Assembly: GCA_947377705.1 (NCBI GenBank)
Contig: CANCGU010000010.1
Location: forward strand, 1 to 26,015
Reading direction: 5' to 3'
From: Comamonadaceae bacterium
GTDB taxonomy: Bacteria; Pseudomonadota; Gammaproteobacteria; Burkholderiales; Burkholderiaceae
Length of the DNA: 26,015 nucleotides
The translations under genes were made by a program, and so were the position numbers. Under the pieces are notes generated by a model. That model did no database searches and was not told where the DNA came from. It saw only the letters and a program-made list of their open reading frames with translations. Of the stretch, positions 1-7,363 are shown in pieces (positions within the stretch are counted from its first letter, which is position 1; every line of letters starts with the position of its first letter).

Positions 1-116
1 GCGGTAAAGCCAAAAGCCATGCCCAAGCCCATCAGCGTGAACGCTGTGGGAAAGCCCATCATGATCACCACGATGATCAGACAGAGCATGGTGAGTCCGA
101 GTGCTGGATCGCTCAT
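1..116 (-). CDS. dctM: TRAP transporter large permease DctM (N-terminus only)
   Basis: This is the first ~38 codons of the large membrane subunit of a tripartite ATP-independent periplasmic (TRAP) transporter; the rest lies beyond the window edge. The peptide begins MSDPALGLTMLCLIIVV and continues into MGFPTAFTLMGLGMAFG, the hydrophobic first helix and glycine/proline-rich start typical of DctM/SiaM permeases. Its ATG overlaps the TGA of the upstream small-permease gene by four bases (113-116), so translation is probably coupled. In the family the large subunit carries the sodium/solute pathway and works with DctQ and the periplasmic binding protein DctP. Position and hydrophobicity support the call; no diagnostic internal motif is visible because so little is present. 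Confidence 0.85.
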   Translation of the reverse strand, partial: MSDPALGLTMLCLIIVVIMMGFPTAFTLMGLGMAFGFT

Positions 117-781
117 TTGTTTTCTCCCATCGCGTGGCCACCGCGCTGATGGGCCTCTTCATCAATGTGTTTGGCGCGCTCAATGGCGTCGCGTTTGGCG
201 TCTTCGTCCACGTAAATACTGGCCGACAGTTGCTGCTCGACCACGTCAATTTCATTGGCATCTTTCAAGCGTGCGGGCCATTCACCTGTTTTCAGGCACA
301 CCACGCAACGCACGATTTCGGCCAGGCCCTGCATCAAGACGATGAACCCTGTGAGCGGGATGACGGCCTTGAAGGGGTAGAGGGGAATCGCATCAGCGCT
401 GTTGGTCATTTCGCGAATTGAGATGGCGTCGCCGGCGTACGTCCAGCCGGCCCATGTCAAGGCGATCACGCCAGGAATGAAGAACAGGATGTAAAGCACA
501 AAGTCAAGCGATGCTTGTGTGCGGGGCTTGGCGCTGCCGTAAAAAAAGTCGCCACGTACATGGCCGTCTTGGCTCAGTGTGTAAGCGCCGCACATCATGA
601 AGGCGGTGCCGTACAGCATGTTGCTCGCTTCGAAAATCCAAGCCGTGGGGGCGTTCAAGGCGTAGCGCTTGAAAACTTCGCCCATCACCATCACCATCAG
701 CACAACGATCAGCCATGCGAAGGCTTTGCCCACCCATGTACTGATGTTGTCTGCGGTGTGTAGCAGTTTCAGTGTGTTCAT
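113..781 (-). CDS. dctQ: TRAP transporter small permease DctQ
   Basis: This 222-residue membrane protein is the small permease of the TRAP transporter. Hydrophobic segments lie near the N-terminus (AWLIVVLMVMVMGEV), around MLYGTAFMMCGAY, at FVLYILFFIPGVIALTWAGW, and at IPLTGFIVLMQGLAEIV, matching the four-helix DctQ fold. The segment after the second helix (QDGHVRGDFFYG) is the conserved DctQ pattern. A charged tail of roughly 45 residues follows the last helix, making it longer than minimal DctQ proteins. The ATG at 781 was chosen because the protein then begins MNTLKLLHTADN, just before the first helix; an upstream in-frame ATG at 844 would add a non-conserved extension across the intergenic hairpin. 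DctP lies upstream and DctM overlaps downstream. Confidence 0.92.
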   Translation of the reverse strand: MNTLKLLHTADNISTWVGKAFAWLIVVLMVMVMGEVFKRYALNAPTAWIFEASNMLYGTAFMMCGAYTLSQDGHVRGDFFYGSAKPRTQASLDFVLYILFFIPGVIALTWAGWTYAGDAISIREMTNSADAIPLYPFKAVIPLTGFIVLMQGLAEIVRCVVCLKTGEWPARLKDANEIDVVEQQLSASIYVDEDAKRDAIERAKHIDEEAHQRGGHAMGENK

Positions 782-800
782 ATCGTTCTTAAAAGTAAAG

Positions 801-834
801 GGACTGAAGTCCTGTGATGCACAGAATTCAGTCC
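801..834 (-). promoter_or_regulatory. Hairpin between dctP and dctQ
   Basis: A strong inverted repeat fills the gap between the binding-protein gene and the small permease gene. GGACTGAA (801-808) pairs with TTCAGTCC (827-834), and CTGTG (812-816) pairs with CACAG (820-824) around an ATG loop, leaving a small internal bulge. On the transcribed minus strand a T-rich stretch (CTTTACTTTT) follows. It resembles the intercistronic structures that protect binding-protein mRNA or attenuate read-through, so that DctP is made in excess over the permeases. The structure is seen directly; the role is inferred. Confidence 0.55.
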
Positions 835-862
835 CAAGGATCAACCTAGCTAAAAATTTAAC

Positions 863-1984
863 TTAGGCTTTCTTCGCGCCGAAGAAGTGGTTCACCGCCA
901 TGCGACGGTTGACCACTGTGTCTTGCTCCCACTTCACTGCACGCTGGGCGAAAGCCTTTTGTGACGCCACGATCTCTTTGAACATGGGGTTCTCGGCAGA
1001 TTTTTTCTCCAAGATTTCAGACCAAATTTTGAGCTGGTCTTGCAAGATGGAGTCAGGTGTTTTGTAGAACTTGACTTTGTCTTTGGTTTGCAACTCCGCA
1101 TAGTCTTTGGAGTAGCGGTCCACAGACTTCCAAGACATGTCAGCTGAGGCAGCCTCTGTCGCGATGGCAATCACAGACTTCATCTTCGCGGGCAGAGCGT
1201 CGTACTTGTTCTTGTTGAACATGATCTCGAAGGTCTCAGCGCTTTGGTGGTAGCTTTGCAACATGCACACCTTAGACACATCTGGGAAGCCCAAGATGCG
1301 GTCTGATGTGGCGTTGTTGAACTCAGCGCCATCCAGCAAACCACGGTCCATCGCTGGCACAATTTCGCCACCGGGCAATGCGTTGACCGCAGCGCCCATG
1401 GTGGTGAACAAGTCAATGGCCAAACCGTTGGTGCGGAACTTCAAGCCTTTGAAGTCAGATGTTTTGGTGATTGGCTTTTTGAACCAGCCCAGAGGTTGCG
1501 TGAACATGGGGCCGTACAAGAACGACTGCACGTTGCCACCGATAGAGGCGTACAACTTGGCCAGCAACTCAGCGCCGCCGCCGTATTTGTGCCAGGCCAA
1601 AACCATGTTGGCGTCCATGCCGAAAGCAGGACCTGAGTTCCACAAGGCCAAAGCGTTTTGCTTGCCGTAGTGGTAGCCCAACACACCATGACCGCCGTCC
1701 AACGTGCCTTTAGACACGGCTTCCAACAAACCAAAAGCGGGCACCACAGAACCGGCGGGCAGCACTTCGATCTTCAAATCGCCGCCCGTCATGTCGTTGA
1801 CTTTTTTGGCGTAGTCGAGGGCGTACTCGTGGAAGATGTCTTTGGCAGGCCAAGTGCTTTGCCAACGCATGTTGATCGGGCCGGTTTGCGCCTTGGCAAC
1901 CATCGGTGCGGCAACCGCACCCGCGGCAACTGCTGCGCCCTTCAATACGTTACGGCGAGCAGTTGTTTTTTTGCTATCTGTCAT
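863..1984 (-). CDS. dctP: TRAP transporter substrate-binding protein DctP (Tat-exported)
   Basis: This 373-residue protein is the periplasmic solute receptor of the TRAP transporter. The N-terminus has a twin-arginine signal: R10-R11 in ARRNVLKG, a small-residue hydrophobic stretch, and a likely cut after AKA (residue 32). The mature part shows DctP-family features: MRWQSTWP at the start, LPAGSVVPAF, a TLDGGHGV segment, and the conserved arginine (about R184) in KGLKFRTNG that salt-bridges carboxylate ligands. The overall pattern, including AMDRGLLDGAEF and YHQSAETFE, resembles the TakP/alpha-keto-acid subgroup, but the substrate cannot be read from sequence. AGGAG lies about 8 bases upstream of the ATG. 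The gene heads a minus-strand operon with dctQ and dctM. Confidence 0.95.
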   Translation of the reverse strand: MTDSKKTTARRNVLKGAAVAAGAVAAPMVAKAQTGPINMRWQSTWPAKDIFHEYALDYAKKVNDMTGGDLKIEVLPAGSVVPAFGLLEAVSKGTLDGGHGVLGYHYGKQNALALWNSGPAFGMDANMVLAWHKYGGGAELLAKLYASIGGNVQSFLYGPMFTQPLGWFKKPITKTSDFKGLKFRTNGLAIDLFTTMGAAVNALPGGEIVPAMDRGLLDGAEFNNATSDRILGFPDVSKVCMLQSYHQSAETFEIMFNKNKYDALPAKMKSVIAIATEAASADMSWKSVDRYSKDYAELQTKDKVKFYKTPDSILQDQLKIWSEILEKKSAENPMFKEIVASQKAFAQRAVKWEQDTVVNRRMAVNHFFGAKKA

Positions 1985-2021
1985 GGGGAGGTCTCCTAGT
2001 TTTTGTCAAAGACATGAATGG

Positions 2022-2033
2022 GAATCGCGATTC
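2022..2033. promoter_or_regulatory. Palindrome upstream of dctP (possible operator)
   Basis: GAATCGCGATTC is a perfect 12-bp palindrome 38 bases upstream of the dctP start, within the divergent dctP/rhodanese intergenic region. It lies close to a weak minus-strand promoter candidate (TTGTCA at 2055-2060 read in reverse, then TAAGAAT about 18-19 bases further). A symmetrical site here fits an operator for a dimeric regulator of the transporter. No regulator gene next door supports this, so the function is a guess. Confidence 0.3.
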
Positions 2034-2071
2034 TTATCCTCACTGGCGTTTTATTGACAAGGGTTTTCCCC

Positions 2072-2094
2072 CGAAGCGTCGGCATATCGCTTCG
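2072..2094. repeat. Inverted repeat in the dctP/rhodanese intergenic region
   Basis: CGAAGCG (2072-2078) and CGCTTCG (2088-2094) form a perfect 7-bp inverted repeat around a 9-base spacer, 57 bases before the rhodanese start. It could be an operator or an mRNA leader hairpin. No T-tract follows, so it is not a terminator. Confidence 0.35.
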
Positions 2095-2151
2095 AATTTG
2101 TCTCCTTGGGGACGAGCCGCTTCTATACTGAGTACCAACTTTTTTCGCTTT

Positions 2152-2559
2152 ATGACTATGAGCAACAACGAGCTGGGTTACGCAGGCGATATCTCACCTG
2201 AAACTGCGAATGACTGGATGCAGTCTGGCGCCGCTGTGATGGTGGATGTGCGCTCTGATGCTGAACTGGCTTGGGTGGGTTTTGTCCCAGGTGCAATCGG
2301 CGTGGCTTGGAAGCAATGGCCAGACATGGCCATGAACCCCGCATTTGACGAAGCCGTGCGCGCCGCTGCGAAGGGTAAAAAAATTGTGCTTTTGTGCCGC
2401 AGTGGCGTGCGTTCCATCGCGGCGGCCAAACGTGCCACAGAGCTGGGCTTGGAGGCCTACAACATCCTTGAAGGCTTCGAGGGCGATGTTGACGCAGCCG
2501 GCCACCGTGGCACCCAAGGTGGTTGGCGCATGCGCGGCTTGCCATGGCGCCAAAACTGA
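2152..2559 (+). CDS. Rhodanese-like sulfurtransferase
   Basis: This single-domain rhodanese-like protein has 135 residues. It contains the active-site loop CRSGVR (C82-R87), whose cysteine carries a persulfide in sulfur-transfer reactions, and the upstream [18 protein letters not shown] segment that is the conserved strand/helix entry of the fold. The loop is the six-residue type typical of thiosulfate-type rhodaneses. No signal peptide is visible, so it should be cytoplasmic. Two ATGs are possible, at 2152 and 2158, neither with a good Shine-Dalgarno; the upstream one is used. The C-terminus ends [13 protein letters not shown]. coaX starts only 7 bases after the stop, so the two are probably co-transcribed. 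The physiological sulfur donor and acceptor are unknown. Confidence 0.92.
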   Translation: MTMSNNELGYAGDISPETANDWMQSGAAVMVDVRSDAELAWVGFVPGAIGVAWKQWPDMAMNPAFDEAVRAAAKGKKIVLLCRSGVRSIAAAKRATELGLEAYNILEGFEGDVDAAGHRGTQGGWRMRGLPWRQN

Positions 2560-2566
2560 TTCATTT

Positions 2567-3376
2567 ATGACATTTCTTGCACTCGATGTTGGCAACACAC
2601 GCCTCAAGTGGGGGATGTACGACAGACCCTCACCTGGTGCCGCTCTGCTGGGCCATGGCGCGGTATTTTTAGAAAACATTGACCGCTTGGCCGACGAAGA
2701 CTGGCGCGAGCTGCCTGAGCCCACGCACATGTTGGGCTGCATCGTGGCGGGCGAAGCCATTCGCCGTCGCGTCGAAGAGCAAATGGAGTTGTGGGACATC
2801 ACGCCACACTGGGCCGTGTCCTCTGCTGCGGAAGCTGGCATGACCAACGGCTACGACCACCCCACGCGTCTAGGGGCAGACCGTTGGGTTGCGATGATTG
2901 GTGCCCACGCCCGCATGCTCGCGCAGACCCAAGGGGCTGCCCCCAAACCTATGGTGGTCGTCATGGTGGGCACCGCGGTCACGGTGGAAGCCATTGACGC
3001 CAGCGGTAAGTTTTTAGGCGGTCTCATCTTGCCCGGTCACGGCATCATGCTTCGCGCGTTGGAGTCGGGCACGGCTGGTTTGCGTGTGCCCACCGGCGAG
3101 GTGTGCGAATTTCCCACCAACACCAGCGACGCACTCACCAGTGGTGGCACCTATGCCATCGCGGGTGCGGTGGAACGCATGGTGCAGCACGTTCGCCAGC
3201 ACTGCGGTGCCGAACCCGCTTGCTACATGACTGGCGGTGCAGGCTGGAAGATGGCCCCCAGCATGTCGGTACAGTTTGAGTTGGTGGATTCGCTCATTTT
3301 TGATGGCTTGCTAGAAATCGCCAAGCAGCGCTTAGACCACCCCACGCCCGTGTGGCCCTCGCGTAATTTGTATTGA
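2567..3376 (+). CDS. coaX: Type III pantothenate kinase CoaX
   Basis: CoaX phosphorylates pantothenate, the first step of coenzyme A synthesis; type III enzymes belong to the acetate and sugar kinase/Hsc70/actin (ASKHA) fold. The 269-residue protein starts with the phosphate-binding motif DVGNTRLKW (D7-W15). It carries the family signature [12 protein letters not shown] (Y96-W107), in which D105 is the expected catalytic aspartate, followed by [11 protein letters not shown] and [11 protein letters not shown], the second nucleotide/pantothenate-binding part. MTGGAGW near the C-terminus is the adenosine-binding loop. Length is slightly above the usual ~250-260 residues. The ATG at 2567 is directly followed by the conserved N-terminal strand, which settles the start. 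It follows the rhodanese gene by 7 bases. Confidence 0.95.
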   Translation: MTFLALDVGNTRLKWGMYDRPSPGAALLGHGAVFLENIDRLADEDWRELPEPTHMLGCIVAGEAIRRRVEEQMELWDITPHWAVSSAAEAGMTNGYDHPTRLGADRWVAMIGAHARMLAQTQGAAPKPMVVVMVGTAVTVEAIDASGKFLGGLILPGHGIMLRALESGTAGLRVPTGEVCEFPTNTSDALTSGGTYAIAGAVERMVQHVRQHCGAEPACYMTGGAGWKMAPSMSVQFELVDSLIFDGLLEIAKQRLDHPTPVWPSRNLY

Positions 3377-3429
3377 TCTGGGATAGCCCCTCATGACAGA
3401 AGGGCGGAGCAACGGCTAGACTCAGAGCC

Positions 3430-4614
3430 ATGAAAGTCCTTGAATCCCTCACCAAGCAAGCTTCCTCCATCGCGGCCATTCGCCGCGACATTCATGCCCA
3501 CCCAGAGCTGTGCTTTGAAGAAATTCGCACCGCCGATCTGGTGGCGCAGAAGCTGACCGAGTGGGGCATTCCCATCCATCGCGGCATGGGCAAAACCGGT
3601 GTGGTGGGTATTTTGAAATGTGGCACCAGTGAACGTGCCATCGGTTTGCGCGCGGACATGGACGCCTTGCCTATGCAAGAGTTCAACCAATTCGCGCACG
3701 CCAGCCAACACGCTGGCAAGATGCACGCCTGCGGCCATGACGGCCATGTGGCGATGCTTTTGGCTGCGGCGCAATATTTGTCGAAACATCAAGACTTTGA
3801 TGGCACGGTGTACTTCATCTTCCAACCCGCAGAAGAGGGGGGCGGTGGCGCTCGCGAAATGATGCGCGATGGTTTGTTTGAAAAATTTCCCATGCAGGCC
3901 GTGTATGGCATGCACAACTGGCCAGGCCTCAAAGAAGGTCAGTTCGCACTCAGCGCTGGGCCTGTGATGGCCTCGAGCAACGAATTCAAAATTACCATTC
4001 ATGGCAAGGGTTGCCACGCCGCGTTGCCGCACAACGGCATCGACCCCGTGGTGATCGCTTGCCAAATGGTGCAAGCTTTTCAAACCATCATCAGCCGCAA
4101 CAAAAAGCCGGTCGACGCTGGCGTGGTGTCTGTCACCATGATTCATGCCGGTGAGGCCACCAACGTGGTGCCTGATCACTGCGAGTTGCAAGGTACCGTC
4201 CGCACCTTCAGCATCGACGTGCTCGACATGATCGAGCAACGCATGCGTGACATTGCGCAGCACACCAGCGCAGCCTTTGGCGCCACTTGCACGTTTGAGT
4301 TTGAACGCAACTATCCGCCCACCATCAACCACCCTGCAGAAAGCGCCTTTGCACGCGACGTGATGGCCGGACTCGTGGGGGCTGACAACGTCGTGGCACA
4401 AGAACCCACAATGGGTGCGGAAGATTTTTCATACATGCTCCAAGCCAAACCCGGTGCGTATTGCTTCATTGGCAACGGTGATGGCGTACACCGCGAAATG
4501 GGGCATGGTGAAGGGCCGTGTACGCTGCACAACCCCAACTACGATTTCAATGACCGATTGATTCCCTTGGGGGCGGGCTATTGGGTCAAGCTCGTTGAGG
4601 CTTCGCTGAGATAA
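3430..4614 (+). CDS. M20D family amidohydrolase (hippurate hydrolase-like)
   Basis: This 394-residue metallohydrolase belongs to the M20D group (hippurate hydrolase, N-acyl-amino-acid and IAA-amino-acid hydrolases). Metal-binding motifs are visible: GLRADMDALPMQE, MHACGHDGH (M98-H106, with C101 and H103 as expected ligands), QPAEEGGGGA (catalytic/metal glutamates E135-E136), and YGMHNWPG. The lid dimerisation domain occupies the middle (KITIHGKGCHAALPHNGIDP, where the histidine contacts the neighbouring subunit's site). The C-terminal MGAEDFSYM motif is intact. No signal peptide is seen. It probably hydrolyses N-acylated or benzoylated amino acids; the substrate is not determined by sequence. 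It converges on a TetR gene with only 3 bases between the stop codons. Confidence 0.93.
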   Translation: MKVLESLTKQASSIAAIRRDIHAHPELCFEEIRTADLVAQKLTEWGIPIHRGMGKTGVVGILKCGTSERAIGLRADMDALPMQEFNQFAHASQHAGKMHACGHDGHVAMLLAAAQYLSKHQDFDGTVYFIFQPAEEGGGGAREMMRDGLFEKFPMQAVYGMHNWPGLKEGQFALSAGPVMASSNEFKITIHGKGCHAALPHNGIDPVVIACQMVQAFQTIISRNKKPVDAGVVSVTMIHAGEATNVVPDHCELQGTVRTFSIDVLDMIEQRMRDIAQHTSAAFGATCTFEFERNYPPTINHPAESAFARDVMAGLVGADNVVAQEPTMGAEDFSYMLQAKPGAYCFIGNGDGVHREMGHGEGPCTLHNPNYDFNDRLIPLGAGYWVKLVEASLR

Positions 4615-4617
4615 AAC

Positions 4618-5265
4618 TCAGTAAGCTGACAGCAACGAGCCCAAGTGTTCTTTGTGAGGGGGTTCTGCATAAGGCACCAGCAAACTCAGCACATGCTTGG
4701 CACCACGTAGCAGCGAAGCTTGTGCGCTTTCAGGCTCTAGGGCATGACGGGGGTTGCGCACATATTCGTAGCTCAGCCACCATGTCAACATCACCACCAT
4801 GTGCGTAGCCGTGGCTTCACGTTCGCTCACGGTCATCGCCAGAGCCCCTTCGTGGGCAAGGCTGTCCAGCAAGGTGCGAAACGCCGTTGTTTTGTGCAGT
4901 AGCGCATCCTTGATGTGTGTTTCAAGCCGACGGTTTTTGCTGAGTAAGTCATTCAAGTCGCGGTACAAAAAGCGGTATTGCCACACCAACTCGAACAGCG
5001 TGTGCATGAAGAACCAAGCGTCTTCCACATCGTGTACGCCAGGCGCGGCCTCTAGCAGCTCGTGCAGCGCGGTTTCGTAGCGGTTGTAAAGCGCGGTGAC
5101 CAACTCCTCCTTGGCGGGGTAGTGGTAGTACAGATTGCCGGGGCTGATGTTGAGCTCGCTAGAAATCAATGTGGTTGACACATTGGGCTCGCCAAAGCGA
5201 TTAAAGAGGTCTAGCGTGACCTCCAAAATTCGCTCAGCGGTGCGGCGTGGCGCTTTCTTTGCCAT
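4618..5265 (-). CDS. TetR/AcrR family transcriptional regulator
   Basis: This 215-residue TetR-type repressor has its N-terminal helix-turn-helix at about residues 8-55: AERILEVTLDLFNRFG leads in, STTLISSELNISPGNLYYHYP is the HTH with the typical G-N-L-Y-Y-H-Y recognition helix, and KEELVTALYNRYE follows. The remaining ~150 residues are a helical ligand and dimer domain with WQYRFLYRDLNDLLSKN and TWWLSYEYVRNP. Such regulators often sit beside phasin or polyhydroxyalkanoate genes in Burkholderiales, and the phasin here is directly upstream, 26 bases away and in the same direction. That suggests, but does not prove, a role in storage-polymer or fatty-acid metabolism. The N-terminus MAKKAPRR fits an ATG start at 5265. 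The ligand is unknown. Confidence 0.92.
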   Translation of the reverse strand: MAKKAPRRTAERILEVTLDLFNRFGEPNVSTTLISSELNISPGNLYYHYPAKEELVTALYNRYETALHELLEAAPGVHDVEDAWFFMHTLFELVWQYRFLYRDLNDLLSKNRRLETHIKDALLHKTTAFRTLLDSLAHEGALAMTVSEREATATHMVVMLTWWLSYEYVRNPRHALEPESAQASLLRGAKHVLSLLVPYAEPPHKEHLGSLLSAY

Positions 5266-5271
5266 GGTACT

Positions 5272-5294
5272 TAATTGGGGTCAGAGCCCAATTA
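5272..5294 (-). repeat. Perfect 8-bp inverted repeat between phasin and tetR
   Basis: TAATTGGG (5272-5279) and CCCAATTA (5287-5294) flank a 7-base loop (GTCAGAG). The repeat covers the phasin stop codon and lies just before the TetR start. It may act as an intercistronic hairpin or as an operator for the TetR product. The GGGGTCAGAGCCC core also resembles palindromes I associate with REP-type elements in Burkholderiales; that resemblance is from memory and needs a genome search. Confidence 0.4.
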
Positions 5295-5729
5295 TTTCTT
5301 GGTCGTTTTCTTAGCAGGCGCTTTCTTTGCCGCAGCTTTGGGCTTGGTTCCCAGCTGCGCCTCAAGTGCTGCTACGCGTGCGTGCAGTGCTGTCATCTCA
5401 GCGGCCGATGGCAGCCCCAAGCTATGCAGCGCCTTGGCCACGCGGTCTTCAAAAATACCTTCTAGCTTGCCCCATTGGCCTGTCGCGCGTTCGCTCAAGG
5501 TGTGAGCGGCTTGCGTGGCTTTTTGCGTTGCCTCAGCCAACTTCTCTTCGGCGGTGGTGTGTACCTTGCGTTGCATGGTGATGCCGTCGCTGACTAGTTT
5601 TTCAAAGGCCTTCGACCCATCTTCTTGTGCCTTCGCAAAAGCACCAAGACCAGCAAGCCATATTTGCTGCGCTTGTTCCTTCACATTGTCAGAAACGGCT
5701 AAGGGGTCAAAGGGGTTTTTCTTGGTCAT
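5292..5729 (-). CDS. Phasin family protein (polyhydroxyalkanoate granule-associated)
   Basis: This 145-residue protein belongs to the PhaF/PhaI-type phasins that coat polyhydroxyalkanoate granules. The N-terminal part contains the phasin signature IWLAGLGAFAKAQEDGSKAFEKLVSDG. A long amphipathic helical region rich in Ala, Glu and Gln follows (TAEEKLAEATQKATQAAHTLSERA). A coiled-coil segment with leucine spacing (AEMTALHARVAALEAQL) precedes the C-terminus, which is a short lysine/alanine/proline tail (AAAKKAPAKKTTKK) like the DNA-binding tails of PhaF proteins, though much shorter. The start MTKKNPFDP at 5729 was preferred over an ATG 18 bases upstream because it aligns with typical N-termini and has GAGAG about 9 bases ahead. 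It is transcribed with the downstream tetR. Confidence 0.9.
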   Translation of the reverse strand: MTKKNPFDPLAVSDNVKEQAQQIWLAGLGAFAKAQEDGSKAFEKLVSDGITMQRKVHTTAEEKLAEATQKATQAAHTLSERATGQWGKLEGIFEDRVAKALHSLGLPSAAEMTALHARVAALEAQLGTKPKAAAKKAPAKKTTKK

Positions 5730-5762
5730 ATTGCTGCTCTCAATCAAAAAGTTGGACGATCG

Positions 5763-5773
5763 TGAGACACTTT
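5763..5773. repeat. Left arm of an 11-bp inverted repeat in the phasin/manC region
   Basis: TGAGACACTTT here is the exact reverse complement of AAAGTGTCTCA at 5886-5896, which abuts the manC start codon. The arms are separated by 112 bases and lie in the divergent intergenic region. They may be a pair of operator sites, or an mRNA pairing that would mask the manC ribosome-binding region if transcription starts upstream of 5763. Confidence 0.4.
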
Positions 5774-5885
5774 AACTTCTCATGTATTGGTAGGCAATCA
5801 GTAAAGAAAATTAATTGGATTGGTTGATCAAACGGCGCACATATTAACCATATGCGTTATGAGAAAATACAGCCTATCGTTATAC

Positions 5886-5896
5886 AAAGTGTCTCA
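5886..5896. repeat. Right arm of the 11-bp inverted repeat, immediately upstream of manC
   Basis: AAAGTGTCTCA ends at the base before the manC ATG and therefore occupies the position of its ribosome-binding site. It pairs perfectly with 5763-5773. No strong Shine-Dalgarno is visible apart from the AAAGTG within this arm. Confidence 0.4.
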
Positions 5897-7363
5897 ATGA
5901 AAGTAACACCTGTCGTGCTATGTGGGGGGTCAGGCTCCCGGTTGTGGCCACTTTCTCGTGCGGGCTTCCCGAAGCAATTCCTTGTGCTTTCTGGCTCAGA
6001 AAGCCTGTTTCAGCAAACGTTACGCCGAATTTTCCCGATCGAAAGTCCTGAATTTCATCTTCTAAGGCCGCTGATTGTGACAAACGAGGAGCACCGATTT
6101 CTTGCGCTTGAGCAGTTCAGGGAATTAGATTGCGGTGAGGCTGTCTTTTTGTTAGAGCCTGAAGGTCGCAACACAGCACCCGCACTGACTTTGGCCGCTT
6201 TGCAAGCGGTGGAGGGCGGTGAGGATTCGTTATTGGTGGTAATGCCTGCAGATCAAACGATCAAGAACGATCAGGCCTTTCTCGAGTCCTTGCGGCAATG
6301 TCTTTCGGCTGCGCAAAACGGTGACATCCTCACCATGGGGGTCAAACCGACAAGACCAGAAACAGGTTTTGGCTATATCAAACGTGTGGCGAATGATATC
6401 GGCCAGCACGGTGAGTATGTGGTGGAAGCTTTCACCGAAAAACCTAACCTTGAGTTGGCAAAGCTTTACATGGAAGGTGGTGATCATGCGTGGAATAGCG
6501 GTATTTTTGTTGTCAAAGCCAGTAAGTGGCTGCAACTTTTAGACATGTTCCGCGCCGATATTAAAAAGGCCACCGATCTTGCTTGGCAGGCGCGCGTCAT
6601 TGACCAAAGATTTGTACGTCCGTCCAAAGAGCTGTTTGCGCAAATTCCGAGCGAGTCAATTGACTATGCCGTGATGGAGAAATGTGCTGGAAGCGAGTTT
6701 GGTGTGCGAATGGTTCCTTTGGATGCGGGGTGGAATGACTTGGGAGCTTGGGAGTCGGTTTGGTTAACGGCAGATAAGGATGCTGCAGGCAACGTGATGC
6801 AGGGCGACACGCTGGTGGTCAACACAGAAAACTCCCTTGTTTTTGCATCTTCTCGCCTCGTCTCCCTTGTGGGTGTGCACGACTTGGTGGTTGTCGAAAC
6901 GCCTGATGCGGTGTTGGTGGCGAACCGCGAATCCAGTCAAGAGGTCAAAAAGGTGGTTCAACACCTTGAGGCGCATGGCAAACGTTTTGAACACATGCTG
7001 CATCGCAAAGTGCAGCGACCTTGGGGCTGGTATGACTCCTTAGAGGAGGCCGACAACTTCAAGGTCAAACGCATCTTGGTCAATCCAGGGGCTAGCCTTA
7101 GCCTTCAAAAACATGCGCACAGAGCAGAGCATTGGATTGTGGTGCGTGGTATTGCCGAGATCACCTGTGGCGACAAGTGCTTCACATTAACGCAGAATCA
7201 ATCAACATACATTCCTGTGGGTGAACTGCATAGGTTATCAAATACAGGTGACACGCCTCTCGAAATGATCGAAGTTCAATCGGGCACTTACTTGGGTGAG
7301 GATGACATTGTGCGAGTCGAAGATAACTATGGGCGAGTTAACGCTGGAGCCATTCGGAATTGA
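5897..7363 (+). CDS. manC: Bifunctional mannose-1-phosphate guanylyltransferase / mannose-6-phosphate isomerase
   Basis: This 488-residue type II PMI/GMP enzyme (ManC/AlgA/XanB/WbpW family) makes GDP-mannose from mannose-1-phosphate and can also isomerise fructose-6-phosphate. The N-terminal nucleotidyltransferase has the GTP-binding loop LCGGSGSRLWPLSR (residues 8-21) and the FPKQFL motif (24-29). LEPEGRNTAPA and EAFTEKPN are the expected sugar-nucleotide segments. The C-terminal cupin isomerase contains RPWGWYDSL, the metal-binding QKHAHRAEHW (404-413; the usual form is QxHxHRAEHW), and IEVQSGTYLGEDDIVRVEDNYGR. Length is normal. ATG 5897 (MKVTPVVLCGG) is preferred to an ATG 45 bases upstream because it matches the family N-terminus. 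It is the first gene of the polysaccharide island and feeds Gmd. Confidence 0.95.
   Translation: MKVTPVVLCGGSGSRLWPLSRAGFPKQFLVLSGSESLFQQTLRRIFPIESPEFHLLRPLIVTNEEHRFLALEQFRELDCGEAVFLLEPEGRNTAPALTLAALQAVEGGEDSLLVVMPADQTIKNDQAFLESLRQCLSAAQNGDILTMGVKPTRPETGFGYIKRVANDIGQHGEYVVEAFTEKPNLELAKLYMEGGDHAWNSGIFVVKASKWLQLLDMFRADIKKATDLAWQARVIDQRFVRPSKELFAQIPSESIDYAVMEKCAGSEFGVRMVPLDAGWNDLGAWESVWLTADKDAAGNVMQGDTLVVNTENSLVFASSRLVSLVGVHDLVVVETPDAVLVANRESSQEVKKVVQHLEAHGKRFEHMLHRKVQRPWGWYDSLEEADNFKVKRILVNPGASLSLQKHAHRAEHWIVVRGIAEITCGDKCFTLTQNQSTYIPVGELHRLSNTGDTPLEMIEVQSGTYLGEDDIVRVEDNYGRVNAGAIRN

Noticed and set aside
2194..2847. 217-codon open frame on the minus strand
   Set aside because: It is antisense to both the rhodanese and coaX genes, which have clear active-site motifs; no recognisable domain in the translation.
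3391..4401. 336-codon open frame on the minus strand
   Set aside because: It lies wholly antisense to the amidohydrolase with its complete set of M20 motifs, and its translation is histidine-rich low-complexity sequence, typical of a shadow frame in GC-rich DNA.
5824..5831. TTGATCAA as an FNR/CRP-like site upstream of manC
   Set aside because: It is only an 8-bp palindrome without the N4 or N6 spacing of FNR or CRP sites, and the flanks do not match.
5815..5852. Sigma-70 promoter for manC (TTGGTT ... TATTAA)
   Set aside because: Only 3 of 6 and 4 of 6 matches with a 16-base spacer; too weak to annotate as a promoter.
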